A DNA stretch of 57,760 bases from a virus. The translations under genes were made by a program, and so were the position numbers. The notes under the pieces were generated by a model. It was not told the DNA's origin. It made no database searches and saw only the letters and a program-made list of their open reading frames with translations. The stretch covers positions 1 through 57,760 of the IMG/VR virus record IMGVR_UViG_3300006793_000033. One strand, given 5' to 3'. Shown here piece by piece: positions 15,684 to 24,827 of the stretch; position 1 is the stretch's first letter; each line of letters opens with the position of its first letter.

Positions 15684-18600
15684 TGCCAGGCAGGTCCTTT
15701 GGCGGTGTTACTTGGAACGACCAAGAAGCAACACCGTACCATTCAGCTAGTAGTCAGGCGACGTCCCTAGGCGTCGCCGCTGGTCTTGGTACGCTTGGCC
15801 TCTACGGTGCCACCAGGACGCTTGCAGATGGCGTTCGCCCGATTGACTACATTGCTGCTATTAGCCGGACAGCAGGAAACCTTTCGCCTTTCCAGCTCTT
15901 CAATACCTTCCGTGTACCCGAACTAGCTAGCCCTTTCACCTCGCTTAAGTATAAGACTGGCAACGAAGGTCTTGAAGGGGTCACTACCTGGAGTCGAGAT
16001 TTTCTCAAGAGTGAAAGCACTTACGAGTGGCTAAAGTACACTACTGGTAAGAGCGCTGCAGAGCTGCGTGCAGCTGGTATTGAGCCCGGAATGAAAGTAG
16101 GTGAAGCGGCAGCCGATGCTGTTGTTTGGACACAAAAAGGCACAAGAACTAGCGGAGAGCTACATTCTGTTGTAGGCGGCAAGCTGGATCCAAAGACAGG
16201 GCAGTGGACAGGAGGCACTCGACACCTACTTACTCGTGACGCCTCTCTCGTGGCAATGGGCCATGAGATCGTGAACCCGCTCACTCAAGAGCGGGGAATG
16301 AATCGTATTGCTGCCGGTATGCTTGATGCTGCCGATATGGGCAGCAGGACTCTTCCTGGTGGCAAGGAGTTTAACCACAAGGACCTCCTCGTGGGTGATG
16401 TATGGGATCCTGTTGGCCAGCGCATGAAGCGCCAGCAGGCGCCATTCATGTTTATGCCTTCCATGAGTGGGGCTATTCAAAGCGTAGCTGATTTGGGTCG
16501 CAGAACGAACTTCGTTCGCGGTATCGCAGCTTTCGAGATGGATCGATTCAATCGACTAGTCTCTGGAGTGTCCGAGCAATTCCTGGGTGACAAGGGAGGA
16601 AAAGCATTCCAGAAGATCCTTGGCGTTCAGCCTGGAGTACGATCAGGTCCTGCCAGCGCAATGCTAGCTCGCTTTGGTGGCCGAGCTGCTGCTGCTGGTG
16701 GTATCTACATGGGAGTCCAGCAAACGGACTGGATGCGCAGGAACTTTAGCCTTCCTGGTGAAATGGCAGCTAGCGGACTAGTCAGCGGAGGACTTGCTTA
16801 CGGTCTAGGTAAGCTGGGTACCAGCCCCAGGGCTGCTGCCATGGCTGGTGTTGCATCGTTCTTTGGCCAAATGGTTATGCCTGGGTTTGACCAAGGTGTG
16901 TTCCCTGGCCTTGCAACCACTGCGGTAAACCTTGACATTGCTCGCGCTAATGCTCTAAACCCATTCAACTACCTGCGCAGAACCCTTGAGGGGTTTGCTC
17001 CGGGAGTTACCGATTGGGAGACTGGTGCTCTGTTCGCTGCAGGGGCCCTGGGCGCTGCTTCCGTCCAAATGCCGGGCGGGCGGGGCACTGTAGCGCAAAT
17101 GCTGCTTCAAAGCCAGCATGAGCGACTGGGTCTTGTTGGCATTGATTCTGCGGCAGCAAAGCAGGTGGGGAGGGTCACGCAGGGGGTGCGACGTCGTTTC
17201 TGGGAGCGAGTATCTGACCTGGGTGTCGGAGGGCGCCCTCACTCGACGCTTCGGGAGCGTGCTGGACTCGTGAGAGATCTGCATGCAGAGTTCTCAGCCA
17301 AAGGAGATAGCATTGGATTCTTCCGCAACATGAACTCTCAGTGGTATGGAGCGGAACGTGATATTGAAAAGTATGCTAAAGCCAACCCTCTCAACGACGC
17401 CCTTGAGCGTCGTCTGCAACAGATCTCAAACAGGTATGCTGGCAACAATCTCGTAGACAGCGTCCAGCGTGAAGTTCGAGGTGCCTTCTCGCAAGCTTAT
17501 TACAGCTTCTTTGGCGCAGACCTGAGCGTAGACAAAGCTATGCGTCAGCGCATCCAGGACATGGGCTTCGGTGCAGTCCGCAGTGCAAAGGGAGGAATCA
17601 ATATTCCTACAGGCGTTGGGCGCTGGGGGCGCTGGGGATCTATTGGTGCTGCTGCGTTCGCTGCGCACGGATTGCTGACTGGCGGACTCCTTGGCTCCAA
17701 GGCCACTTCTGACGATCTTCGAGATACCTACTCTGGCAAGAAGCTCATTGCCGTAAAGAAGAGCAGATGGTGGGAAGCTGGAGGTACTCCATTCGAAGGT
17801 GGCGACGACGAATACTATCGCCCACACCAGTATCATCTGATGATGAATCGTTCTCGTGAAGCTGGTATCTGGGGACCTGACGAAGATGCTATCTCGCCTA
17901 TCGGGAAGTTCTTCAGGAAGAACTTCACGTACCAGCTAGAAGAGAGCCAGTACTGGAATCGCCCATACCCAATGAGCAGCGCAGCGTTTGCTGATGTTCC
18001 AATCATTGGTGGAGTGCTGGGAAGCACCATCGGCAAGCTAATCAAGCCTGCACGAGTAATGCACGCTGGTGAATGGATTCGTCCTGGCGAAGGTGGCTCT
18101 TTGGAGTACGCTTCCGTCTACCAGGGCAGTCGCAGAGAGCCAGCTATGGCGCTGGGCGCCCACCATGGTATCCCCCAAGACCCGTATGGTCTAGGGGCTC
18201 AGGCCTCCTATCTCTCCTACCAGTTCAGAGAACTAGAAGGTATGACTGGTTGGGCCAAGAACGTCATTCAACAGTCCATTACCGGAGAAGATGTCTGGGG
18301 TAGCGACAACCCCATGCTTGCTGACGCTTCGCTGATGAGTAGCGCGCGCGTAAAATTCTGGGAAGGCCAGATGGGTGGAGCGCTATTCACTAACGAGTTT
18401 GTTCGACGAATCCTCCCGAGGTACAGGAGTGAGATCGAACGAGTGAATCCGCTCGCAAACAATATGCCGAGCTGGCTGCCAGACAAGTTCCACTGGGGAG
18501 ACCCGTACCGTTCCGTGGAGTGGGGTGAGGCCCGCCTGCCTGGAGCAGGCTACGGCGCCCTGCATCCTGAGCTACGCGGCATGGACCCCGAAGCCTACCC

Positions 18601-19831
18601 GCTCATCCATCGTTACGCCATCATGTCTGATGTTGCACCCATGTCTCCAGAGTACAACATGCTCAAGCAACAGGTGTACAAGAAGCGTTCTGAAGGAGCG
18701 TTCTCTCAGCGGGAAGTTGAGTACATGGAGCAGATTGACGCACGCCACCAACGGGTAGTTAGTGGCTTCCGCGACGACAGACTGCACGAACGAGCTGTCC
18801 GGTTGCCGGGTAGCGGCGTGACTCGTGGCGCCTGGGCGTTCTCTCAGCGCCAGCTCCGCAATCTAGCTGCACCAGCAGAGTACTTGGTGCCAATGGGTTT
18901 CCGTCCGGTACAAAAGCTCATGGGCAACAGAGACCCTATTGAGCAGTACGAGTACGAGCGCCTGTATGGCACCCCTATGGCTTTCTGGGATAAGCCTTGG
19001 CGAGACTGGTTGCGCCCAAGCGCCTACTCCGCTGCGCATATGATGGGCTGGGATGGCTCACCTATGTGGCGCAAAGAAGCTGATGCGACTAACGAGTATT
19101 TCGACAAGCTAGAGTTCATCAAGTACATGTCGTTGGCTGAAAACGCAAACAGCATGGGTGACGGTGTAGCAGCTCGCCGCTACCGCTTCGCTGCTTCTAA
19201 TACCCGACAGGGTGTTAATCCTCAAGGCAGCCCACTTGGACTTTACTGGACCCTTCCAGGTCCAGAGCGTAAGTTCTTCAATGCGTTCGCTCATGCTTCT
19301 GGCAAGGACCGTCACCGCATCTTGGAAATGGTCCCAAGCGACCAGCGACACTTGTATCAGGCACTCTGGTCCAGAATGGATTCTGGAGATCCTGGAGTTT
19401 GGGCTGGTGCGCCAGCAGCTATTGACGACCAGTATATGGCCGCACAGTACGCAAGCGCCCGAGGATATATGGATGGTCGCCCAGAGCCAGGGCCAGACTG
19501 GATTGGTTGGCACGAAGATGTAGACATGGATGATATCCAGGTCCGCTATCTTGATCGCACTGGTGCAGAGTTGCACGACTACGGCATGTGGGAGAGTCAG
19601 CTCAAGAAAAGCATGCAGCAACCGTTCCTAGAAGGTAGTTCGGACTTCATGGGTGGGGGCAACATGGCCCTGAACCTGTCACTCCGCGGAATGACTGGGG
19701 TTCCTGGCAACAGAGGCTCCTGGCAGATTACTCCTTCGGGGGGTACAATGAGTTCTGTACAGATCGGTTACGACGACAATCGCCAACATGACATTTCCAG
19801 CGCAGTAGAGAGGTATATCGGTGGCTTCTAA
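15683..19831 (+). CDS. Very large tail protein, tape-measure candidate 1
   Basis: 1,382 residues, AGGAGG site upstream. Hydrophobic Gly/Ala-rich segments occur near residues 28-45, 330-345, 355-400 and 650-675; tape measure proteins often carry such segments, which may enter the host membrane during injection. Outside these it is unusually rich in Trp, Tyr, Pro and Arg in its second half, and lacks the long coiled coils common in small tape measures. Position after the chaperone pair and before the hub supports a tail-interior role. At about 0.15 nm per residue it alone would set a tail near 200 nm. I see no catalytic motif. Confidence 0.5.
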   Translation: MPGRSFGGVTWNDQEATPYHSASSQATSLGVAAGLGTLGLYGATRTLADGVRPIDYIAAISRTAGNLSPFQLFNTFRVPELASPFTSLKYKTGNEGLEGVTTWSRDFLKSESTYEWLKYTTGKSAAELRAAGIEPGMKVGEAAADAVVWTQKGTRTSGELHSVVGGKLDPKTGQWTGGTRHLLTRDASLVAMGHEIVNPLTQERGMNRIAAGMLDAADMGSRTLPGGKEFNHKDLLVGDVWDPVGQRMKRQQAPFMFMPSMSGAIQSVADLGRRTNFVRGIAAFEMDRFNRLVSGVSEQFLGDKGGKAFQKILGVQPGVRSGPASAMLARFGGRAAAAGGIYMGVQQTDWMRRNFSLPGEMAASGLVSGGLAYGLGKLGTSPRAAAMAGVASFFGQMVMPGFDQGVFPGLATTAVNLDIARANALNPFNYLRRTLEGFAPGVTDWETGALFAAGALGAASVQMPGGRGTVAQMLLQSQHERLGLVGIDSAAAKQVGRVTQGVRRRFWERVSDLGVGGRPHSTLRERAGLVRDLHAEFSAKGDSIGFFRNMNSQWYGAERDIEKYAKANPLNDALERRLQQISNRYAGNNLVDSVQREVRGAFSQAYYSFFGADLSVDKAMRQRIQDMGFGAVRSAKGGINIPTGVGRWGRWGSIGAAAFAAHGLLTGGLLGSKATSDDLRDTYSGKKLIAVKKSRWWEAGGTPFEGGDDEYYRPHQYHLMMNRSREAGIWGPDEDAISPIGKFFRKNFTYQLEESQYWNRPYPMSSAAFADVPIIGGVLGSTIGKLIKPARVMHAGEWIRPGEGGSLEYASVYQGSRREPAMALGAHHGIPQDPYGLGAQASYLSYQFRELEGMTGWAKNVIQQSITGEDVWGSDNPMLADASLMSSARVKFWEGQMGGALFTNEFVRRILPRYRSEIERVNPLANNMPSWLPDKFHWGDPYRSVEWGEARLPGAGYGALHPELRGMDPEAYPLIHRYAIMSDVAPMSPEYNMLKQQVYKKRSEGAFSQREVEYMEQIDARHQRVVSGFRDDRLHERAVRLPGSGVTRGAWAFSQRQLRNLAAPAEYLVPMGFRPVQKLMGNRDPIEQYEYERLYGTPMAFWDKPWRDWLRPSAYSAAHMMGWDGSPMWRKEADATNEYFDKLEFIKYMSLAENANSMGDGVAARRYRFAASNTRQGVNPQGSPLGLYWTLPGPERKFFNAFAHASGKDRHRILEMVPSDQRHLYQALWSRMDSGDPGVWAGAPAAIDDQYMAAQYASARGYMDGRPEPGPDWIGWHEDVDMDDIQVRYLDRTGAELHDYGMWESQLKKSMQQPFLEGSSDFMGGGNMALNLSLRGMTGVPGNRGSWQITPSGGTMSSVQIGYDDNRQHDISSAVERYIGGF
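17905..17926. repeat. Near-continuous palindrome, 10-bp arms
   Basis: Arms 17905-17914 and 17917-17926 are separated by AG only; as a hairpin this is a 9-bp stem with loop CAGG. Inside tape-measure candidate 1. Confidence 0.8.
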
Positions 19832-22800
19832 GTACGACCAGGAAGGCAGCACTAGTATCCGCAGTGGCGTGTCCCTGCTTAAGAACGTAGCGGGCCTCGC
19901 CCCTCTTGCGGCTGGAGCCTACTATGGTTTCACCTCTCTTAAGTCAAATGAGACTTTGACAAGCCCATTGCACAGGATGACGCCAAATAGGCAACTAGGC
20001 AAGGCCATCGGAGGGAACGCGACCAGGGCCCAGCGCGCGCGAACTGCTGCTGCCTCCAGGGTTGTAGAAAGCGTACGAAAGACGCTGACTCAAGGTATCG
20101 ATAGCAATCCGGAACTCGTAAAGATGGTTGCTGAAGTAGAGCAACACAAAGCTCTCTTGCAAGCGATGAGCGTAACACTTGAGTCTTCTTCTGCCAGCCT
20201 GGGCGCAGAAGCAGTGAACTCTCTAAAGAGTTCACTGCACGAGCTTATGGCCAAAAGCTCTCCGGAGACTATGAGGGAGTTCGCGAGCAGCATGCTGAAT
20301 ACATTGCTAGAGACTAACAGTCCCGAAGTAATGCTGGAATGGGATAAGAATCTCAAGGACTTCAGTCCCGTGGCCAATCAGCTACAAGTTCCTAATTTCG
20401 GCAAAATCAAGTCAGGTCAAGCTTTCTCTAGCGTCGACGTTGGCTCGCTCGAAGGCACGCTCAGGAAGCGCTTTGACTACTTGCAAAGCGTTCTGCCACA
20501 GGGCGCCCAAGCTTCGCTCCACAAGGCTCCTGCCCCTGGCGGTGGCAGAGACATGTATGTTGCTCAAATTATGTCTGCTGGTGGCAGGCATGAAGCAAGT
20601 GTGCCAATTCAACTTGGTGGTGGAACCGGCAACCAAAGAGGGTTCCTTTTTCAGTCCGGCGAATCCTTCAACACTCTCTACGCCTCTCCAGGTCGCGCAG
20701 GGAATATGACTCACATCCAGCGACACGTAGAGCAAGTTGGTGCGGGAAACGTAAGCTACGAGTCTCTTCGCGGGCAAAGAGCAATCGTTGAAATGCCTGA
20801 CCATCTGATCAATGCTCTTAATCGGAATCTCAAGAGTGGTGCCGGCTTTCAAGGCTTCAAAGAGGAGATGCGTGCAGCCATGATGGTTGTGAATCGCGGA
20901 GCGCAAACGAATACAACTATTGGGCAACACATTTTGGAGCAGGCAAGGCTACAATCAAACGTGTTGTATGGTCACGGTTTTGGAAGAATGCCAGCCGATG
21001 AGTCTCTCGATATCATCTCCAGGGTGGCTATGATGGCAGGCTTCGACGCAGGTGCTGCGGGTGGAAAAAGACTTCATTCTGGCCACGGTGCCGCCAGACG
21101 AAGCGTTATCGGCTTCTCTGAAGGAAGCGGCTTTCAAGCACTCCAAACCACTTATGGGTCGCAGGCTATCAATCGAATCACTCTGCCGATCACCGCACGT
21201 GAAAGTCAGGTTGTGGGTCGAGACACCATGAGTCTTGAGAAGTTCCGGAAGATTGGTCGCGGAGGACACGTGGGAATCGGTAGCACTGCTGGACGTGTAG
21301 CCGAGAACATGGGGTGGGGTGAGACTGTTACTGGTGGCGCCAACAAATACATGGTTGTTGACTTCAACCAAGACAAAAGTCTTTACCGCGAGCTCCAGGG
21401 GCAAGGCCTTGCTCTTTCTGCAAGGCCTCAACGACAATTGAAATCCAGGGTAATTAGTGTGCTGGACCCACGCTCCCACGGTTACGCAGCCAGTTCGGCC
21501 ATGAATGAAGTCATGCAAGGGGGCGGATACAAAAGGTATTCTGCAGAACAAATTCACCAGGGAGTGTACTTCGGGCAAGCCGGCAATGTCCCTAAGTTTA
21601 TTGGTCGAGATCCGACAATGGTGGAGACTGCTATTCGCTTTGTCGGGCAGGGCAAAAGCTCTGGCAAACACATGTTGTACTTTAACGAGCAAATGGGGCG
21701 GCGAGTTAATTTGGCCAAATTGTTTGGCTTGACTTTCAAAGGCATGGTTGAAGCACGAGGTGAACGTGGTATTGATCTCATGTACGACCAAGATGCTCGC
21801 TTGCTACAAGCGGAAGAAGATATGAGCAGAGCAGGATTCACTGGCCTTCGGCACGATGCAGTTCATACTTCTTCCGATATGTTCAAGAAAGGTACCGGTA
21901 TTTTTACGCACCAGCTATACAGTAGTGCGCGCATGCATGGAATTACCCCAGCTGAACTAAGAAAGTCAGCCGCCAGTATCGGTGGCGGCGGACGCTTCGG
22001 GGCTGGCCATCATGGTGTAGTTGCTGAAGCAATGTTCAATGAGCTCACTAGGCGGAAGGTCGATGGTGGTGCTATCGGTAACGCATTGGCTGGCGTCTAT
22101 CACGGAGCCGGTGGCATTAACGAGGCCACCGGCCTGCGCATGGGCCAGCTAGATCGCAAGAAGCTGGAGGGCATGATTGATGCTAGCACTATGTCTGCGG
22201 GAGACAAGAAGAACGCTTACGCAGCTATGCGTCGTGGTATTGTGAACTTTGTCGATACGGCTCAGTTCGGCGAGCATATTGCTGACTGGGGAGAAGGTCG
22301 TGTCGGTACCGAGTCTCGTTTCGCCAAGACCAGTTTCGAGCGCCTGCAAAGTATAGGTCTCAGTTCAGAGAGGTCCAGCCAGATCGTTGCAGATATGTAT
22401 ATGAATAAGGTTGGTTTTGGCAAGCACTTTGCTTTCGCTAATGAGATGATGACAATGGCTCGCGGCATGACTGGTCAGCGAAACGTTGTCGATGCTTTCA
22501 CTGAGCGCGGTGCAAGGCGCCTGACCTGGAAGGAGCTTCCTGACGCATTGGGTGGTGGCCTGCTAAGTGAGTTTCTAAAAAAGCAAGAAGCAGGAATCGT
22601 ACTAGACTTCGCCGATGCGCCCTCACACATGAGGCGCGCCGTTCAAGAAGTATTTGGACACGACACTCTCCCCTTGTCTGGTAAAGCTGCATTCGACGCT
22701 GCTCCCGGCACGATGATCAAGCAAGCTGGTGGTGGAACCTTGGACATTTCGGGACGATACGGCCGTATGATTGACGGCCTCTTCTCTCGCCTATCAGGGA

Positions 22801-24827
22801 ACAAGACAGCTGGCCAAGGCCAAGAGCTGCGCACTAGCTTGCGCACCTGGCAAAGAGAAGGCATCGACTTGATGTCCCGAACTGTTACTGGCCTTTCAAG
22901 CGGAAAGCTTGCTGGCTCATCTAGTCCTCATGTGTCGATGATTAACTTGAGCACAGCAATTGGCTACTCTCCTGAGGCCAAACTTGCAATGACTGAGTTG
23001 TTTGCTAACACTCGGGCTACTCCGCTAATGGGTGATAGCACTTACTTCCTTAGCGAACTGTACAATCAAAGAGTATCCAAGAAAGATAAGGTTGAGCAGG
23101 CCAGAAGGTTTTACCTTGGCATGGATCGAACTGGCGAGCGCGCGAAAGAGCTGCGTAGAGGATCTGGACTAATCCGCCTCAGTGGTCGCCACCCGGTAAT
23201 GAGTTCCGGAAACGTATTCGTCTCCCAGGTCTTCAGACATGTTAAAGAAATCACTCGCTACGGTGGAGAAGATAAGTTCTTCGGCGACTTCATGGCCGCC
23301 GCCGGAGATCAGCTGGACAACGACTTGCGCACGCTAAAGTCTTTTGCAGAAGTTGGTCAGCAAAGCAAAGCAAAGCAAAGGCGATTCTTTAACGTCATGG
23401 TAGATAACTTGGAGAAGTTCACCGGAGGCCAAGGCGGAGGAACGCTAACAGCGTTCCGAGTTGATGCCAAGGTGGGCGAAAAGATGATGGATATTGGTAT
23501 GGCACCTCAGGCCTTTATGGATGCCGATGGCGATACTGCCATTTCTGTCTCACTCACGAGGAAGAACTCGAAGAGCGTGCGTCAGGCTCTCTCTAAGATG
23601 AACCCGGTTGCCGTAGGTCAAGAGCTTAGATATCGCACAGCCATGGATCAGTTCGGGTCTATGATCAAGAAGGGTATGACTCAGTACGGCGAGGATGTAC
23701 TCGGTGCTGTAGGTGAAGAGTCATGGGCTGAAATTATTCAGAGAGAAGGCATCAAGAAGGAAGTCAATATCAACATGGCTACTGGAAAACTGGACACTCG
23801 CTTGCGTGGGGCTCACGAAGCATTCATGGAAGGCGGTGGCGACGCTATGCGCCAACGCATGAACAGATCTTTCCTCGGAGCTATCGAGGAGCATGTACTG
23901 CTAAAGGCTAAGCACGTTGAGAGATTTGCAGACTTTGCTGGTGGAGTTGGTAGTGCTGTTGAAAACCTCTTTACCAATCCTACAGAGGAGACCCGTGAAT
24001 CTCTTCGCGCGATCCTTAAGGAAAAAGTTATCCGTGGTCAGTCTGGAGAGATCAATGTAGGCGAGATTACTGCGACAGGTCAGGATGATGCAAGTAAGCT
24101 TATGAGGAAGTTTCTCAAGAGGCAGACTAGCGAAGGACATCTTCAGTGGTCCGTAGACACTTGGGTGGATGATCTATTTGTCGCATCCAAAAAGTACAAG
24201 GAGAGTGGCGGCACCACTTCTTTCACCCACCATCAGCTAAGTCGCCGGGCAATAGAGAATCCCGATGTGTTGTTTACGGAAATTCTGTCTGGCAGCAGCA
24301 TGGAGGCTGCTGCTCTTCGCGAAGCGCACGGCAGCGCTCAGCCTGCACGAACCGCCCACGCATTCGAAAGCATGAAGTCCGCACTCAGCAAGATCGATAA
24401 GCGAATGACTTTGCCAATTGCAATCGGTGCTGGCCTTAGCATGTTGGCTATGGGGGCTATGGGGTCCCCTGGGTACGCAGCCACACCAATTAGCGTTCCA
24501 GGCGAAGCAACTGACCCTGCAGTTGCTGATGCAATCGCCCGAGGTAATCTGTTCGAAGGCAGAGACCCTCAAGTGGCTCCGGAAAGCATGCAACAAGAGC
24601 AAGGCTATGCTATGATGAACTCGCCAATCAACAGAGGGACCACCTACATGCAGAGGCCTGGCGCCTACTCCATTAGGGGAAATGTCCAGCATTATGCCGG
24701 TCTGGCGGAAGCGAGTAACATGATTAGTCAGTTCACTGGTGGCAATGCTGCAGGATCAATCAGGATTAATGACAGTCGTCGTCCGATCACCCAGAACTAT
24801 GTTGACCGCTTGCTTGGAGAGTACTGA
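19821..24827 (+). CDS. Very large tail protein, tape-measure candidate 2
   Basis: 1,668 residues, GTG start overlapping the end of the previous gene by 11 bases. A hydrophobic segment lies near the N-terminus (VAGLAPLAAGAYYGF, about 20-35) and another near the C-terminus (LPIAIGAGLSMLAMGAMG, about 1530-1550). Residues about 70-190 are helical with heptad-like spacing; the middle is mixed and Gly/Arg-rich. Placed between tape-measure candidate 1 and the hub, it may be a second tape-measure chain, an ejected interior protein or part of the tail tip. Together the two would give 3,050 residues. No enzymatic motif is evident to me. Confidence 0.45.
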   Translation: MASKYDQEGSTSIRSGVSLLKNVAGLAPLAAGAYYGFTSLKSNETLTSPLHRMTPNRQLGKAIGGNATRAQRARTAAASRVVESVRKTLTQGIDSNPELVKMVAEVEQHKALLQAMSVTLESSSASLGAEAVNSLKSSLHELMAKSSPETMREFASSMLNTLLETNSPEVMLEWDKNLKDFSPVANQLQVPNFGKIKSGQAFSSVDVGSLEGTLRKRFDYLQSVLPQGAQASLHKAPAPGGGRDMYVAQIMSAGGRHEASVPIQLGGGTGNQRGFLFQSGESFNTLYASPGRAGNMTHIQRHVEQVGAGNVSYESLRGQRAIVEMPDHLINALNRNLKSGAGFQGFKEEMRAAMMVVNRGAQTNTTIGQHILEQARLQSNVLYGHGFGRMPADESLDIISRVAMMAGFDAGAAGGKRLHSGHGAARRSVIGFSEGSGFQALQTTYGSQAINRITLPITARESQVVGRDTMSLEKFRKIGRGGHVGIGSTAGRVAENMGWGETVTGGANKYMVVDFNQDKSLYRELQGQGLALSARPQRQLKSRVISVLDPRSHGYAASSAMNEVMQGGGYKRYSAEQIHQGVYFGQAGNVPKFIGRDPTMVETAIRFVGQGKSSGKHMLYFNEQMGRRVNLAKLFGLTFKGMVEARGERGIDLMYDQDARLLQAEEDMSRAGFTGLRHDAVHTSSDMFKKGTGIFTHQLYSSARMHGITPAELRKSAASIGGGGRFGAGHHGVVAEAMFNELTRRKVDGGAIGNALAGVYHGAGGINEATGLRMGQLDRKKLEGMIDASTMSAGDKKNAYAAMRRGIVNFVDTAQFGEHIADWGEGRVGTESRFAKTSFERLQSIGLSSERSSQIVADMYMNKVGFGKHFAFANEMMTMARGMTGQRNVVDAFTERGARRLTWKELPDALGGGLLSEFLKKQEAGIVLDFADAPSHMRRAVQEVFGHDTLPLSGKAAFDAAPGTMIKQAGGGTLDISGRYGRMIDGLFSRLSGNKTAGQGQELRTSLRTWQREGIDLMSRTVTGLSSGKLAGSSSPHVSMINLSTAIGYSPEAKLAMTELFANTRATPLMGDSTYFLSELYNQRVSKKDKVEQARRFYLGMDRTGERAKELRRGSGLIRLSGRHPVMSSGNVFVSQVFRHVKEITRYGGEDKFFGDFMAAAGDQLDNDLRTLKSFAEVGQQSKAKQRRFFNVMVDNLEKFTGGQGGGTLTAFRVDAKVGEKMMDIGMAPQAFMDADGDTAISVSLTRKNSKSVRQALSKMNPVAVGQELRYRTAMDQFGSMIKKGMTQYGEDVLGAVGEESWAEIIQREGIKKEVNINMATGKLDTRLRGAHEAFMEGGGDAMRQRMNRSFLGAIEEHVLLKAKHVERFADFAGGVGSAVENLFTNPTEETRESLRAILKEKVIRGQSGEINVGEITATGQDDASKLMRKFLKRQTSEGHLQWSVDTWVDDLFVASKKYKESGGTTSFTHHQLSRRAIENPDVLFTEILSGSSMEAAALREAHGSAQPARTAHAFESMKSALSKIDKRMTLPIAIGAGLSMLAMGAMGSPGYAATPISVPGEATDPAVADAIARGNLFEGRDPQVAPESMQQEQGYAMMNSPINRGTTYMQRPGAYSIRGNVQHYAGLAEASNMISQFTGGNAAGSIRINDSRRPITQNYVDRLLGEY
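20211..20238. repeat. Perfect inverted repeat, 12-bp arms
   Basis: Arms 20211-20222 and 20227-20238 pair fully around the 4-nt loop CTAA; one of the two longest perfect stems in the window, inside tape-measure candidate 2. Confidence 0.9.
21708..21721. repeat. 14-bp perfect palindrome
   Basis: AATTTGGCCAAATT, no spacer, inside tape-measure candidate 2. Confidence 0.6.
22107..22133. repeat. Perfect inverted repeat, 9-bp GC-rich arms
   Basis: Arms 22107-22115 and 22125-22133, 9-nt loop, inside tape-measure candidate 2. Confidence 0.8.
23361..23380 (+). repeat. 5-bp unit CAAAG repeated four times
   Basis: Four exact adjacent copies in an open frame of tape-measure candidate 2, encoding QSKAKQ. 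A unit of 5 bp changes frame if a copy is gained or lost. Confidence 0.9.

Noticed and set aside
20955-21791. Minus-strand open frame (278 codons)
   Set aside because: Antisense to tape-measure candidate 2; low-information sequence and no start signal.
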